NCBI GenBank assembly: GCA_900660155.1
Contig: CABFPE010000720.1
Span: 40,558-104,557 of the forward strand
Direction of reading: 5' to 3'
From: Hofstenia miamia
Taxonomy: Eukaryota > Xenacoelomorpha > Acoela > Hofsteniidae
DNA length: 64,000 nucleotides
The notes below the pieces were generated by a model that was given only the letters and a program-made list of their open reading frames with translations, was not told the DNA's origin and did not search any database. Positions within the stretch are counted from its first letter, which is position 1. Every line of letters starts with the position of its first letter. This document shows positions 24,914 to 34,492 of this stretch, piece by piece. The position numbers and the translations under genes were made by a program.

Positions 24914-25058
24914 GTAAGGTAATGTGGGAAAGAAAAACTAAAAAAAAAAAGGAAACTAAATTAGGCCACATAAATAACACAAAAACTAGTAAAAGTACAT
25001 GCATGACGTCAGTAAAACACCCCAGGCAATATCCACGACGTCTCAGGTCAAAGGCCAC

Positions 25059-25212
25059 CCCTCTCGACCAATCATAAAAAGTGACACCTCCTGGACTCCA
25101 CCTCTCGACCAATCAGAAAAAAGTGGAACGTCCTTCTGCCCACCTCTCAACCAATCAGAAAAAAGTCGAATCTCCTTCTGCCCAAATTATACTACTCATA
25201 CCTCTCTCCAAT
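25059..25212 (+). repeat. Short tandem repeats carrying CCAAT boxes, upstream of gag-like ORF
   Basis: The core CTCTCGACCAATCA-AAAA recurs at about 25061, 25102 and 25144 (41-42-bp spacing), with a weaker CTCTCTCCAAT at about 25202. Each copy carries a CCAATCA box. A TATAAT-like stretch and the first ATG (25235) follow directly. The arrangement looks like a promoter with repeated CCAAT elements. That function is inferred; the repeat structure is seen. Confidence 0.65.
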
Positions 25213-25234
25213 CTGTTATAATATTGAAGATATA

Positions 25235-25594
25235 ATGACTAATTACACAGCTACTAACTTGAAAACTCTAAATAAAGCAGGACTCATGGATCTTGTATTA
25301 AATCAAGCTGAATGTCTAAATGAAATGGAATCTAAAATACAATCCCTTGAAAGCCAATTAATTGCATCAAGTCAATCTCATAGTGATAATAACTATGTCT
25401 CACAGGAACAATTCTCCATCTTTGAGTCTTACATTAGAGACAATCTAAATGTGTTTGGAAATAATATTTTAGAAACTATTACAAATCTAATGAAACCAGT
25501 AACTAACCTTAACCAAAATCCACCTGAAACAGTCACCAATCTTTACCAAGATGCACATCATGGAACAATCCCCACATTGCCACTGCCAATCTAA
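25235..25594 (+). CDS. Gag-like N-terminal ORF of the Ty3/gypsy element
   Basis: A 119-aa frame from the first ATG after the CCAAT repeats. Residues 10-45 (LNKAGLMDLVLNQAECLNEM and onward) have a heptad-like pattern suggesting a coiled coil. The frame ends at a stop at 25592-25594. Downstream, in other frames, come capsid-like sequence, a zinc knuckle and protease. Its position fits the start of gag of a long terminal repeat retrotransposon; by sequence alone I would not identify it. Confidence 0.45.
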   Translation: MTNYTATNLKTLNKAGLMDLVLNQAECLNEMESKIQSLESQLIASSQSHSDNNYVSQEQFSIFESYIRDNLNVFGNNILETITNLMKPVTNLNQNPPETVTNLYQDAHHGTIPTLPLPI

Positions 25595-26380
25595 AAACAG
25601 AATAGCAGTACTTCATTAGAAAATTCGACATCAAGAGTCAGACATTCCAAAAGTGAAAAATTCTATTTGAAATCTACCTAATACAACAACATGGTATTAA
25701 GCAAAAATGCACTACACAACTGCCACTATTCTTCAGTTTTATCTTAACCTTGATGCAATAGTAAGAACCAATTATGACAAACTAGTGAAATCCATGAATG
25801 AACAATTCAATAACAAATGTACAAGAAGACAATACTGGATGCAACTCTAATGATGCAAACTAGAAAAGAATGAGAACATTATCAATTACATCTATAAAGT
25901 TGACTGCCTACTGCAACTTTCACAAGAAGAAGAATGCTACTACACACAAGATCTCTACTCTTATGTACACACTGGTCTACCAACCACAATGAAAACTAAA
26001 TTTGAAAACAAGTTCAACATCAATGACGATATTAACATGCTAATAAAGAAACTGTAAATTTTCAACTCATGATAGAAAACAATGAACAAGTATACAGACA
26101 ATGAGGAACACTGCAAGTACAACCTCAACAACGTCATATCTTTATTAAAAAAGATGCTCTACAGAAAACCATCAAAGATAAATACACTGATTTTTCATTT
26201 TTTAGATGTTGCAAATGCAGAGAAAGGGACATCTCAAAGAAGACTGCAAAATTATAATCTATGCTATCAAAGATGAAGGTTTTTACACATTGGAAGACTT
26301 AGATTGCATCAAAAATGACAAATACAGCAATGATAATTTAAATGAATAAGGGGTGCCAGCCCCAGACCATGCCAAAGAGC

Positions 26381-26790
26381 TTCTGATTGTGATAGATTTG
26401 CAGGAAAGGAACTTAATTCCCATTACCACCAACAGCTGTAACATCAAAGGTACAGTTGATACTGGTGCTTTGATCTTGATCATGGCCAACACATGTGTGC
26501 AAAACATTGGATGGACACATGAAATATAATGAAAAATGAATCTCATCTAATAAGCACATCAGATGACTACTTTAATGTAATGGGTATGGTAAAAGATGCA
26601 CTAATCACAATTCAAACTTCAAACTCCATCAAGACATCCACATAATCAACACAAGAAACCAACCACTGCTGTATGAGATAATACTAGGAAGGGATTTTCT
26701 TACAGAAAATAACTGCCTCATCAATTACTCAAATTGCACACTAATGATAAAAGAAGACAAAAACATCACAGACTCACTTGGTACAAAGGG
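26381..26790 (+). pseudogene. Retrotransposon aspartic protease remnant
   Basis: The segment ELLIVIDLQERNLIP, then IKGTVDTGALILIMA with the DTGA active-site motif, and after a break EIILGRDFLTEN correspond to the retropepsin fold of Ty3/gypsy elements. Frameshifts and stops separate the pieces. Confidence 0.65.
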
Positions 26791-27091
26791 CACCAACACT
26801 TTGGAATTCTCTATGGTGGACAATTTAATACTAGAGCCTTCCACTGGAGACTCATAAAAATATCAGCTAAACAATCCAATGTCAAGAGAAATCATAAGTG
26901 TAAGATCCTCACACATAATTGTATTGAACAACCTTGCCACTATCAAGAACAACCAAGGATTCACAGCAGTACACAATAACTCAAATAAAGTAAGGACATC
27001 ACAATCCCAGGTCTCTCACTTGAAAAATTTGTAACAAAGAGTAAACCTATTCTAATACAATCAAAACAATCAATTGAATGTTTCACTTCTA

Positions 27092-27232
27092 ACTGCAGAG
27101 TCACATCCTCACCTAACAGCAGAGGAAAGAAAAACAATCAATGATGCACTCACACAAAATGCAGGCATCTTCAACAAAGACAAAATCAGCATTGGTAAAG
27201 CTATTGGTGCTGAACATGCTATAGAGACTGCA
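27092..27232 (+). pseudogene. Ty3/gypsy reverse transcriptase, N-terminal piece
   Basis: LTAEERKTINDALTQNAGIF and GKAIGAEHAIETA match the linker before RT ('L...E...I...L......F......G....HAIET'). The frame is cut exactly at the left target duplication (27221-27232) of the LINE insertion. The same target sequence resumes at 28701. Confidence 0.7.
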
Positions 27233-27377
27233 ACGTCGTTTAGAGTTCGAACATTGAATAGACCAAATCTGGTTGGACGTCCCTGATCGCGTTGATCAGT
27301 CCTGTGTCCCACACGCCCTTGTGGTAGCAAGTATCTGGTTCTATTCAGTTTAGCTACTTTTCTTTGGACAAGGGGAA

Positions 27378-28610
27378 GTGGAACTTAAGCACATAGAGTA
27401 TGCTGACGATCTCTGTCTTTTCGGCCGGTCCGAGGAACAAATACAGAGCTATCTAGATGGCCTAGTTACAGTTCTAGCGCCACTAGGTATTAATATCTCT
27501 GTACCAAAGACCAAGTGCATGTGGTTATCAAAAGCATCGGAAAGAACGTCTGATAGAGTTCATGTCTCTGGAAAGAACATTGAATTCGTATCAGAGTTTA
27601 AGTACTTAGGCTCGATAATCAGCACTGCTGGGACAGCCCTCTCCGAAGCAAGACATCGGTGTAAAAATGTACTTGGCAAGATCATACGTTATCGGCGAGT
27701 AGCACGTCAGAATGGGCTTGGCAAAGCACTCTCCTTCTTACTCCTACGAGGCGTGATGGTACCCACACTAACGTATGCGTGTGAAACCTGGGCAGAATCT
27801 TGTAGGGAACTTGAGATGCTTGAGGCTTCCATGAATACCTGTAAAAGGGTTTTTTGTGGAGTCTCCTTATGGGAAAAGCTCACAAAGGAACAAGTACACG
27901 GACTTATGCCTTTCCAACAAGTGCGCACTATAATAGCACGTAAGCGCTTACTTTTTGTAAGCCGGATGCTGGCGCACAGAGAAAGCATAAATAGTGGTGA
28001 GTTCCTAGAGCTTAGTATGACAAAAGCATCAATTGTTCCTGAAGGAAATGGCCACGTTGTCAGTGCACGCAAGAGTCAGTGTTGGGAAAAACGGCTTGTA
28101 CTTGATGTGCAGTGGTTAATGGGTGTTACTCTGGGGGAGTCTCAACTGTTTTCCACTTTGACCACATCGTGCACTCATTCAAGAAACGCGAGAGAGGTTG
28201 TTAGCAGCCTATTAGAGTCAATCAACGGGGACTCAGCGGTGCTACGGGATAGAATTGCTGGGGCGGCTTATGCAGCAGTACCGAGGCTCACACAAGCCAG
28301 TACGAGACACCTGAGGTGCACGGAGTGTGCGCGTATGTTTTCTGCCCAAAAGGCGTTAAATCGTCATGTCAGAAATGACCATACGCAGAGCTCCACGACT
28401 ATAGCGGATGCTAATTGCTGGAAGTGTGAAGCGAAGGGATGCTACAAGTCGTACAAGAGCAAAGGTTGGTACTTACGGCATATTAAGACCTGTCACCCCA
28501 ACCTTTGCAATCGAGCATTGATAGGCAACGAAGGAAGACACCAGGCTTCCGCCACCAATCTGGGGGCGTTGGAGGGGCCGGTTGCAGTCCTGCAGGAGTC
28601 TAAACTATAA
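27378..28610 (+). CDS. LINE RT C-terminal half with two C2H2-type zinc fingers
   Basis: A 410-aa intact frame. It opens with EYADDLCLFGRSEEQI, the RT motif C catalytic aspartates, followed by GINISVPKTKCMW (motif D) and FKYLGSIIS (thumb). TLTYACETWAE is the conserved post-RT 'Y..E.W' block. Near residues 315-340 is a finger CTECARMFSAQKALNRHVRN with a following H, and near 356-385 a second (CWKCEAKGCYKSYKSKGWYL...H...CH). Motifs A and B are missing, so it cannot be an active RT alone. C2H2 fingers at the C-terminus are known in some non-LTR clades and probably bind nucleic acid. No frameshift is seen, unlike all neighbouring elements. Confidence 0.8.
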   Translation: MELKHIEYADDLCLFGRSEEQIQSYLDGLVTVLAPLGINISVPKTKCMWLSKASERTSDRVHVSGKNIEFVSEFKYLGSIISTAGTALSEARHRCKNVLGKIIRYRRVARQNGLGKALSFLLLRGVMVPTLTYACETWAESCRELEMLEASMNTCKRVFCGVSLWEKLTKEQVHGLMPFQQVRTIIARKRLLFVSRMLAHRESINSGEFLELSMTKASIVPEGNGHVVSARKSQCWEKRLVLDVQWLMGVTLGESQLFSTLTTSCTHSRNAREVVSSLLESINGDSAVLRDRIAGAAYAAVPRLTQASTRHLRCTECARMFSAQKALNRHVRNDHTQSSTTIADANCWKCEAKGCYKSYKSKGWYLRHIKTCHPNLCNRALIGNEGRHQASATNLGALEGPVAVLQESKL

Positions 28611-28646
28611 AGCTCTTTGTTACTCGATTCCTAGGGCTTCAGGACC

Positions 28647-28672
28647 AGAACTGGTTGGTACCATCCAGTTCT
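28647..28672 (+). other. 3' stem-loop of the inserted LINE
   Basis: AGAACTGG (28647-28654) pairs perfectly with CCAGTTCT (28665-28672) around a 10-base loop containing ggtacc. It lies 28 bases before the 3' end of the insert. Several non-LTR elements without poly(A) tails use a 3' hairpin for RT recognition; that role here is inferred. Confidence 0.55.
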
Positions 28673-28735
28673 AAAGTTAGGACTGCGTTTGGGAGCCCCC
28701 ATAGAGACTGCATCTGATAAACCAATATAACAACC

Positions 28736-29240
28736 ATGCAGATGTGTGCCACCTCAATTGCAAAAACAATACATGAAGACTATATCAGATCTCAACAATG
28801 GTATAATTAGAAGAAAAAAAGTCCTTATGTGTCTCCAACTGTTTTTATCAAACAAGAAGAAAAACATCAATTGTGCATAGACTTGCACCAATTAAATGAA
28901 GCAACCAAAAAGGATGCATATCCTTTACCACAAGTAGATGACATCCTATATGATGCAGTGAAATTTAAGATCTTCTCCACATTGGACTTATGTAAAGCAT
29001 ATTGGCAAGTACCAATGCATTTGACTAATATAGAAAAAACTTGGTTCATCACTCCATATGGTCTCTTCAAAAGGCTCTACAGGGCCTTTGGATTATGTAA
29101 TGCCCCAGCCACATTCCAACACTATGTCACAAAAATTTTGTAAATGACAGATATAAATTATCAAAAGAAATTGCTGCCTATATTGACAATATTCTCATTG
29201 GTTCTGAAACTATCTACAAACACATGGAACAACTGAACAA
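28736..29240 (+). pseudogene. Ty3/gypsy reverse transcriptase, main piece
   Basis: SPTVFIKQEEKHQLCIDLHQ, PLPQVDDIL, FSTLDLCKAYWQVPM (motif A) and FGLCNAPATFQ (motif B) are unmistakable. The catalytic box reads YIDNILIGS near 29179, with an asparagine where the second aspartate is expected. A stop at 29141-29143 breaks the frame. Confidence 0.8.
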
Positions 29241-29409
29241 AATGCTTAAACTTCTATTGAAGGCCTGACTACACATCAATGCTACCAAGTGTAATATCAC
29301 AAAACACAAAGTAACTTTCCTTTGCAGAAATATCACATCAGGAAATGTTATTATAAAAGACAATGCAAAATAACTAATTGATGAAATGCAAGCATTTCAA
29401 AACAAAAAT

Positions 29410-29970
29410 ATGCACAATGAATATTGGGTTTCTTGAACTATTACCACAATTTCATCCTTAATCTAGCTGAGAAAACAGTTCACATCTCTAATCTCCTGAA
29501 AAAGAAAAACGATTTCACATGGACCTTGCTACACCAGGAAGAACTCAATCTATTGAAAACTGAAATGAGAAAAATTCAATCCCAAAATCCACCAGCACCC
29601 AATGATTATTACATATTGGATTGTGAAGCAAGCATGGTAGCAATCTGTGCAACTCTTAGTCAAATTCAAAATGGAGATGAGAAACCAATTCAATGGTTTA
29701 GTCAAAAATTAAAACAAATCAAACTCAAGTACAAAGCAATGAAATTAGACATTCTGGCCCTAGTCAAATCTCTCATGAAATTCCGGCACTTTCAAATTGG
29801 CAAAAATTCATTCATAGTGTGAACAGACAACAGCAGCTTATGCTGGTTAAAGAAATATGCTGGCAATTGGTCCAGCATAATAGCAAGATGGATACTTAAA
29901 CAATTTCCACTTCAACATCAAACACTGAAAAGGAAAACTGCATACCAACACAGATATATGGACTGCATTG
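29410..29970 (+). pseudogene. Ty3/gypsy connection and RNase H domain
   Basis: GFLNYYHNFILNLAEKTVHI is the 'G..NYYR.FI..F' connection. YYILDCEASMVAICATLSQI and KPIQWFSQKLKQ are the RNase H core, with TDNSSLCWL after a stop at 29820-29822. Order and spacing are as in Ty3/gypsy pol. Confidence 0.75.
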
Positions 29971-30154
29971 GGACAGTACCAATGTGAACTCAAAAAAGAA
30001 CAAGAGAAAGCTACAGAATTTCATTTCATCCTGGTGTGCCAGTACAAAAGTCTACCAGATATAAATACTGATAAAAAAAGCCATCCAATCATCCCCATCT
30101 TACCCATAATGATAAAGGAGGAAATAACTGCCAAAAAAATGATGTCATTCTAAA

Positions 30155-30642
30155 ACAAATTATGGAGTACTTATTAGATCTTACATATCTAATGGACAGC
30201 ATGGTGACTCACTATTTCCACAAACACAAATGGGAAATCACAGAAAATAGAATCCTCTACACCAGCTCAATAGCATGAAACCTAGTTGCACTACCAGAGT
30301 ATTATAAATGCTAAGTTGTGAAGAAAATACATGAACAAGGACATAAAGGGGTCTATCAGACAGCACTCACTATACATAAAAATCTTGTGACTATGTACCT
30401 CTGTTGAACTATCAAAGATATAATCAATAAATGCCAGTCCTGCATATTACTAAACAAACACAGATTCCTGGTACAAAAACAGAACTTGAAAAAATCTCAG
30501 CTGTGTACACAAATCAAATTGTTAACTCTGATATTGAACTGCTGTCAAAAGACAAAGATTTTTTAGTAATGGTGGACCATTTCACTAAATACTGCAAGAT
30601 GATTCCTCTAAGGAATATCAAAGCACAAACTACTGTAATGTA
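30155..30642 (+). pseudogene. Ty3/gypsy integrase, zinc finger and start of core
   Basis: HEQGHKGVYQTALTIHKN and IINKCQSC form the HHCC zinc-binding segment. DFLVMVDHFTKYCKMIPL is the first part of the DDE core with its first catalytic aspartate. The frame stops at 30641-30643, where foreign sequence begins. Confidence 0.75.
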
Positions 30643-31842
30643 ATCTAATCATATGTGGTCAAATTAAGAAAAAAGAAGAAGAAACTAAGACTGAAAATTA
30701 AAATATAATATTAATTGTACAAACATATGATTATGATTAATTAATTATTTGTAAATTTATAGTGCAGTAATTTTTGATATTAATTCATTTGGCAAAAAGG
30801 CACTAGACCTAAATCACAAATGCTAATTAAGGCAGAAGTGCGTCATCAGAAGACAAACAAAAATTAAAGAGTTTGAAATTGTCAACAACTGAAATTAGCA
30901 GGTACTAGTCAAATATTTGATTGTTTGTTAACTTTTCACTATAAAAATTGTGTAATTGATCATTTTGGTGATGAATTGAATTTACTGGATTTACTTTATG
31001 TTTTTGTATCAGGTTATTTTATTTAATAGAATGAAAAGCTAAATGTTCGAGCTCTCGGGTATTCTAGACGGTGGTTCATGACTCCAGTTAATGGGTGCAT
31101 TGTGTATAGCCGGTGCTTACCCAAGATGCTCATAGTTTAGGTATAAGGATAGGGATTTTTACTTGTATTAGCTTATGCTATTACATCTAGCCCTATTAGG
31201 AAATTACAAGATCAGTTTGTGTTATCTTGTACAGGATTTATTACATATTATTACTAGTGGACTGACAGACTACCAATTCATCCTTTTTGTCATGACCATA
31301 TTGATTATTCACATGTACCCTAGGTTGGCATGTAATTATTTATATGTAAGGTTATTATATGTAAGGAATCATAACAAGCTAATGCATCCCAGTTGCGAGA
31401 TTCCCTTAGTAGACAAATTTGTTAATAACAAGAACAATCAATGCATTAAATTAGTAAGGTATCACACATTATCACTATCACATTCATGCACACTATTTCA
31501 CTGCACTGAGTCATCTGAATTGTGGTTGGTGTCTCTGTCGATGTTTCAGTATCAAATGGAAATACTCATTGTAGTGTAATTCTTCTATTCCTCTTTTGTG
31601 CTTTGTTGCTGGTCAGGTAGTTTACCCTGTACTTTGTACCCTCTGTCTCGTGTCTCGTATCTAAAAGGATAGTTGTTAGTTTCGTATCAATGCCAGTTGA
31701 TTAGATAATAATTTAATTAACCAACAACTAAACAACAGAACTAACAGAAGAGAGATGGAGATTGGAATCTGTCACCTACCATACTATTTAAGGAGGAACC
31801 AATTGTCACAGCAGCTCCTAAATTAAGCTAAGATTTACTAGT
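30643..31842. mobile_element. Unidentified 1.2-kb insertion in the integrase
   Basis: Integrase sequence stops at about 30642 and resumes at about 31850 (AEAIVNKWICVFGPMEQLI). The boundary sequences tactgtaatg and tactagtatg look like a degraded 8-10-bp target duplication. The insert has no recognisable protein. The 134-aa open frame at 31175-31579 has no domain character and is probably chance. It could be a solo LTR or a non-autonomous element. Confidence 0.5.
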
Positions 31843-31849
31843 ATGAAGG

Positions 31850-32179
31850 TTGGCAAGATTCTACACTACTGCTGAAGCCATTGTAAACAAATGGATATGT
31901 GTGTTTGGTCCCATGGAACAACTAATTATGGACCAAATCAAGCAGTTTGAAATTCAACTATTCTAAACTCTCACTAAAAACCTAGAAATTCTGCAAACAC
32001 AAATGACAATCAACCAAAAGCAGTGTAGAACATGTTAGTCAGACACTATTAAAACTGATGAAATCCATTACAACCCACATTGGCGGCAAACACTGGAGAG
32101 AAATCCTGCCTATGGTTGAGTACTTCTATGATATTTCCACACATTCAACTACATGTGTTTCACCATACAAAGCCATGTA
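31850..32179 (+). pseudogene. Ty3/gypsy integrase core, continued
   Basis: EAIVNKWICVFGPMEQLIMD carries the second-aspartate region. HWREILPMVEYFYDISTHST and SPYKAMY are the standard end of the core. The last codon is split by the TA-flanked insertion that starts at 32180; the reading frame continues at 32998. Confidence 0.75.
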
Positions 32180-32997
32180 CCCAGATAACAATTTTGGTTG
32201 TTTTTACGTTGTTTATAGTTGTTTCATACTTTTGGTTGTTGCAGCAACCACTAACATCATAATAACAACTTTAGTAAAAAATAATCAGTGAGCAGATGCT
32301 TGCAAATTTAACTCACTTTGTTATTTTATTACTAGATCCTTTTATATAAAAAAGGATTTGCAAAACCTTTTTGAATTTTTTAATTTGTGAAAAATTATAA
32401 TATACCAGATAAGTGAATTTTCAAAATAATTTATTCATGAATATTTGGACACCTTGACATTGACTGTTAAATATCATAAGTTACAATTGGGCTGAAGGGA
32501 TTTTTCACGACTTAAGAAAGTACTATTTCAAAATTGTGCTTAATTTTAGATTTTTAAATTTTTGTTAAATTTGGCAGATTTTTATGCTCATTGTTATCAT
32601 TTATATACAAGACATTCATTTAAATCTTTAACAAATGTTTGTATTGAATATGCTTAACAGTATCTCAAAGATATTGGTCTGCCCTTTGTTGGGCTTGTGG
32701 TTGTTTAAACAGCAATGTTTGAACTGCTTAGCAATATAAAATTTTATTTTGCATACAAAAGTAATGCTATAACGAGCTTGTGACAACATAAAACAACATT
32801 GTTACGACCTCAAAATATTGCTGTTTCATGAATAAAAAACAACCAAAAAGCAACCAAATGTGACGTTGTTGAAGCAACATTGTTTTGACCAATGAAATGG
32901 TACCATTTCAATGTTAAAACAACATTGTTTTTGAAACATAAAACAACCACATAACAACCCAAAACAACGTTGTTTAGACTTTAAATTGTTATCTGGG
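32180..32997. mobile_element. MITE with TA target duplication, 818 bp
   Basis: The left terminus CCCAGATAACAATTTTGG and the reverse complement of the right, CCCAGATAACAATTTAAAG, form inverted repeats. TA flanks both ends (32178-32179, 32998-32999). Removing the element restores the integrase reading frame (A-M-Y then G-H-E-A-P), which proves the boundaries. Subterminal regions are dense in gttgtt/aacaac motifs. The TA target fits Tc1/mariner-type mobilisation; no transposase inside. Confidence 0.85.
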
Positions 32998-32999
32998 TA

Positions 33000-33411
33000 T
33001 GGCCATGAGGCCCCAACACTGGTCTCCATGCCTTTAAAGGCTATTGCAGTAAAATCAACAATAACTATGTCAACAATCTCATTACTAAATTAAATCACAC
33101 TCATAAATCCATATGTGCCAATTCAGAAAAAAGTGCTGTCCAACAACAACAATATTTCAATAAGAAAATCTAGGGTGAATCTCACAAACCCGGAGATAAG
33201 GTGTATATATATACTCCCATCGCCATCACAGATGAAAAGCAAGTATGCAAAGTCACCTTCAATTGGAATAGACCACATACTATCACTGAGGACCTACCAC
33301 ATAACAACAATGAATTGGACAACAAAAGAATCACACACTTTCAAAACATCAAACATGTAGCAAATAATATAGAAAATGCTCAAATCTCAAACCTAAATAA
33401 ATTTGAATAAA
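33000..33411 (+). pseudogene. Ty3/gypsy integrase C-terminal region
   Basis: After the MITE the frame reads GHEAPTLVSMPLKAI, then, with frame changes, KPGDKVYIYTPIAI and VCKVTFNWNRPHTI. This is the SH3-like C-terminal region of gypsy integrases ('GD.V....P'). Confidence 0.65.
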
Positions 33412-33607
33412 TCAAAAACAAAAACACTGAATATTACCTTACCCCTGGTTGCTCTATCTGACCAAGATTTTTTCAATGACGAGTATAAATGCAAAATTTC
33501 TTCTCCTGTCCAATTATGCATCCAGCCTAAACATATTGCTAAATCTAATCTTAATTATGAAGACTGGTCTATCAATATTGCGTCTTTATCCTTAAATAAC
33601 ATCTCAG

Positions 33608-34492
33608 ATGAAGCACAAGGCTGCTGCAACAAGCCCCAGGAGAACTACTCACAAGAGCTTGGCTAATCTGCATACTGAAAGTACATATGTATCTGCCTGT
33701 AAGTGTTCTCAGGCACCTACAATGTACTTGACTCTACCTTGGACGCCCCTGCCTATAGGTCACTCTCAACTACCAATGGCGAGCAACAAGCTGCTAGCTC
33801 CTCTACTTAATCTCAGAAAAGGGTTGGCACTTCCACCTCTTTCTGTTCAATCTACTACAAGCAATTGTCAAGAAGATTGCTGTCACCCTCACAAACAACA
33901 AATGACAACAGTGGAAGGAGAACTACTTCATCCATATTTCTCAGCTACAAGACACAGCAGATATGTCAAACACAACAAACTCCCAGCAGCAACACATGAT
34001 ATGATGTCAAACATACTATCCATTGGTGAAAACAAAGTGTCTAGCAAGGCATTACCAATAACAATTGATGCAGAAAAATGCCAAAAGGTGAACATGATAA
34101 TACACCATTTACAATTCTACAAACCACACATGATGGAGAAGTTTAGCTGCAAGTACCTATACAGCACAGTACATATCACCTTCCATGACAATTTCTACCT
34201 GGAAACAGCCTACCCCAAAATTACATATAGCATCATCTCCATAAATGAAGAAACAACCAACATCAACAGACAATTCAAGCCTATTAGAGTAATCAACTTC
34301 CTTCCTAAAACTACAATCACACTCAAAGAAGAAGAAAAACTCCTCTCCAAATCTGCTATTCAACTCTCTCCATGCATACAGCAAAAGATAGATCAAATCA
34401 TGAATGAGAAATTATCTAAACAGAAATTATACAAACACCAACATGGATCAGAGCAGAGGACCAAAACTTATTGTTTGACAATTCAATTCTGA
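33608..34492 (+). CDS. Unrecognised ORF downstream of integrase (294 aa)
   Basis: The longest open frame in this part of the element. Residues 1-110 are rich in S, T, P and basic residues with scattered cysteines. Residues 150-290 are more globular (KCQKVNMIIHHLQFYKPHMM; CIQQKIDQIMNEKLSKQKLY). There is no hydrophobic signal or membrane segment, so I see no support for an envelope protein. It begins 197 bases after the end of integrase sequence, in the same orientation. It could be an accessory ORF of the retrotransposon or an extension of pol. Function unknown. Confidence 0.4.
   Translation: MKHKAAATSPRRTTHKSLANLHTESTYVSACKCSQAPTMYLTLPWTPLPIGHSQLPMASNKLLAPLLNLRKGLALPPLSVQSTTSNCQEDCCHPHKQQMTTVEGELLHPYFSATRHSRYVKHNKLPAATHDMMSNILSIGENKVSSKALPITIDAEKCQKVNMIIHHLQFYKPHMMEKFSCKYLYSTVHITFHDNFYLETAYPKITYSIISINEETTNINRQFKPIRVINFLPKTTITLKEEEKLLSKSAIQLSPCIQQKIDQIMNEKLSKQKLYKHQHGSEQRTKTYCLTIQF

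Larger units (their letters stand above)
27233..28700 (+). mobile_element. Non-LTR retrotransposon inserted in the gypsy element, 12-bp TSD
   Basis: Perfect 12-bp direct repeats, atagagactgca, at 27221-27232 and 28701-28712 flank this 1468-bp insert. It begins with a piece of endonuclease-like sequence (FRVRTLNRPNLVGRP), then jumps to the RT catalytic box in the long ORF at 27378-28610, so the interior has been lost. There is no poly(A) tail. Instead a perfect 8-bp stem-loop lies 28 bases before the end. Intactness of ORF and target duplication suggest it is younger than its host element. Confidence 0.88.
25235..33411 (+). mobile_element. Ty3/gypsy-type retrotransposon, decayed and interrupted
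   Basis: Domains occur in canonical order through many stops and frameshifts. Capsid-like sequence lies at 25690-26056 (LVKSMNEQFNN; KVDCLLQLSQEEE). A CCHC knuckle is at 26213-26255, broken by a frame change. An aspartic protease lies at 26440-26510 (GTVDTGA), with LGRDFL at 26686. Reverse transcriptase spans 27092-27232 and 28736-29230 (LCIDLHQLNE, FGLCNAPATFQ). RNase H is at 29590-29960 (ILDCEAS; QWFSQKLK). The integrase HHCC finger is at about 30330-30465, the integrase core at 30496-30642 and 31850-32179, and the C-terminal 'PGDKVYIYTPI' block near 33195. Three insertions split it: 27233-28700, about 30643-31842 and 32180-32997. I found no convincing LTR pair. It is not capable of producing a functional protein as it stands. 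Confidence 0.85.

Noticed and set aside
23749-25112. Open frames of 346-442 codons across the second gap on both strands
   Set aside because: Same cause: N bases read as open sequence.
27109-27330. Minus-strand frame containing FNVRTLND, which looks like a LINE endonuclease start
   Set aside because: The palindromic gttcgaac makes both strands read as 'VRTLN'. The plus-strand version is consistent with the rest of the inserted LINE; the minus one has no continuation.
31175-31579. 134-aa frame in the integrase insert
   Set aside because: Hydrophobic, low-complexity composition and no domain; stop-free by chance in AT-rich DNA.
33608-34492. Envelope-like gene after pol
   Set aside because: No signal peptide, membrane anchor or cleavage-site pattern is visible in the frame.
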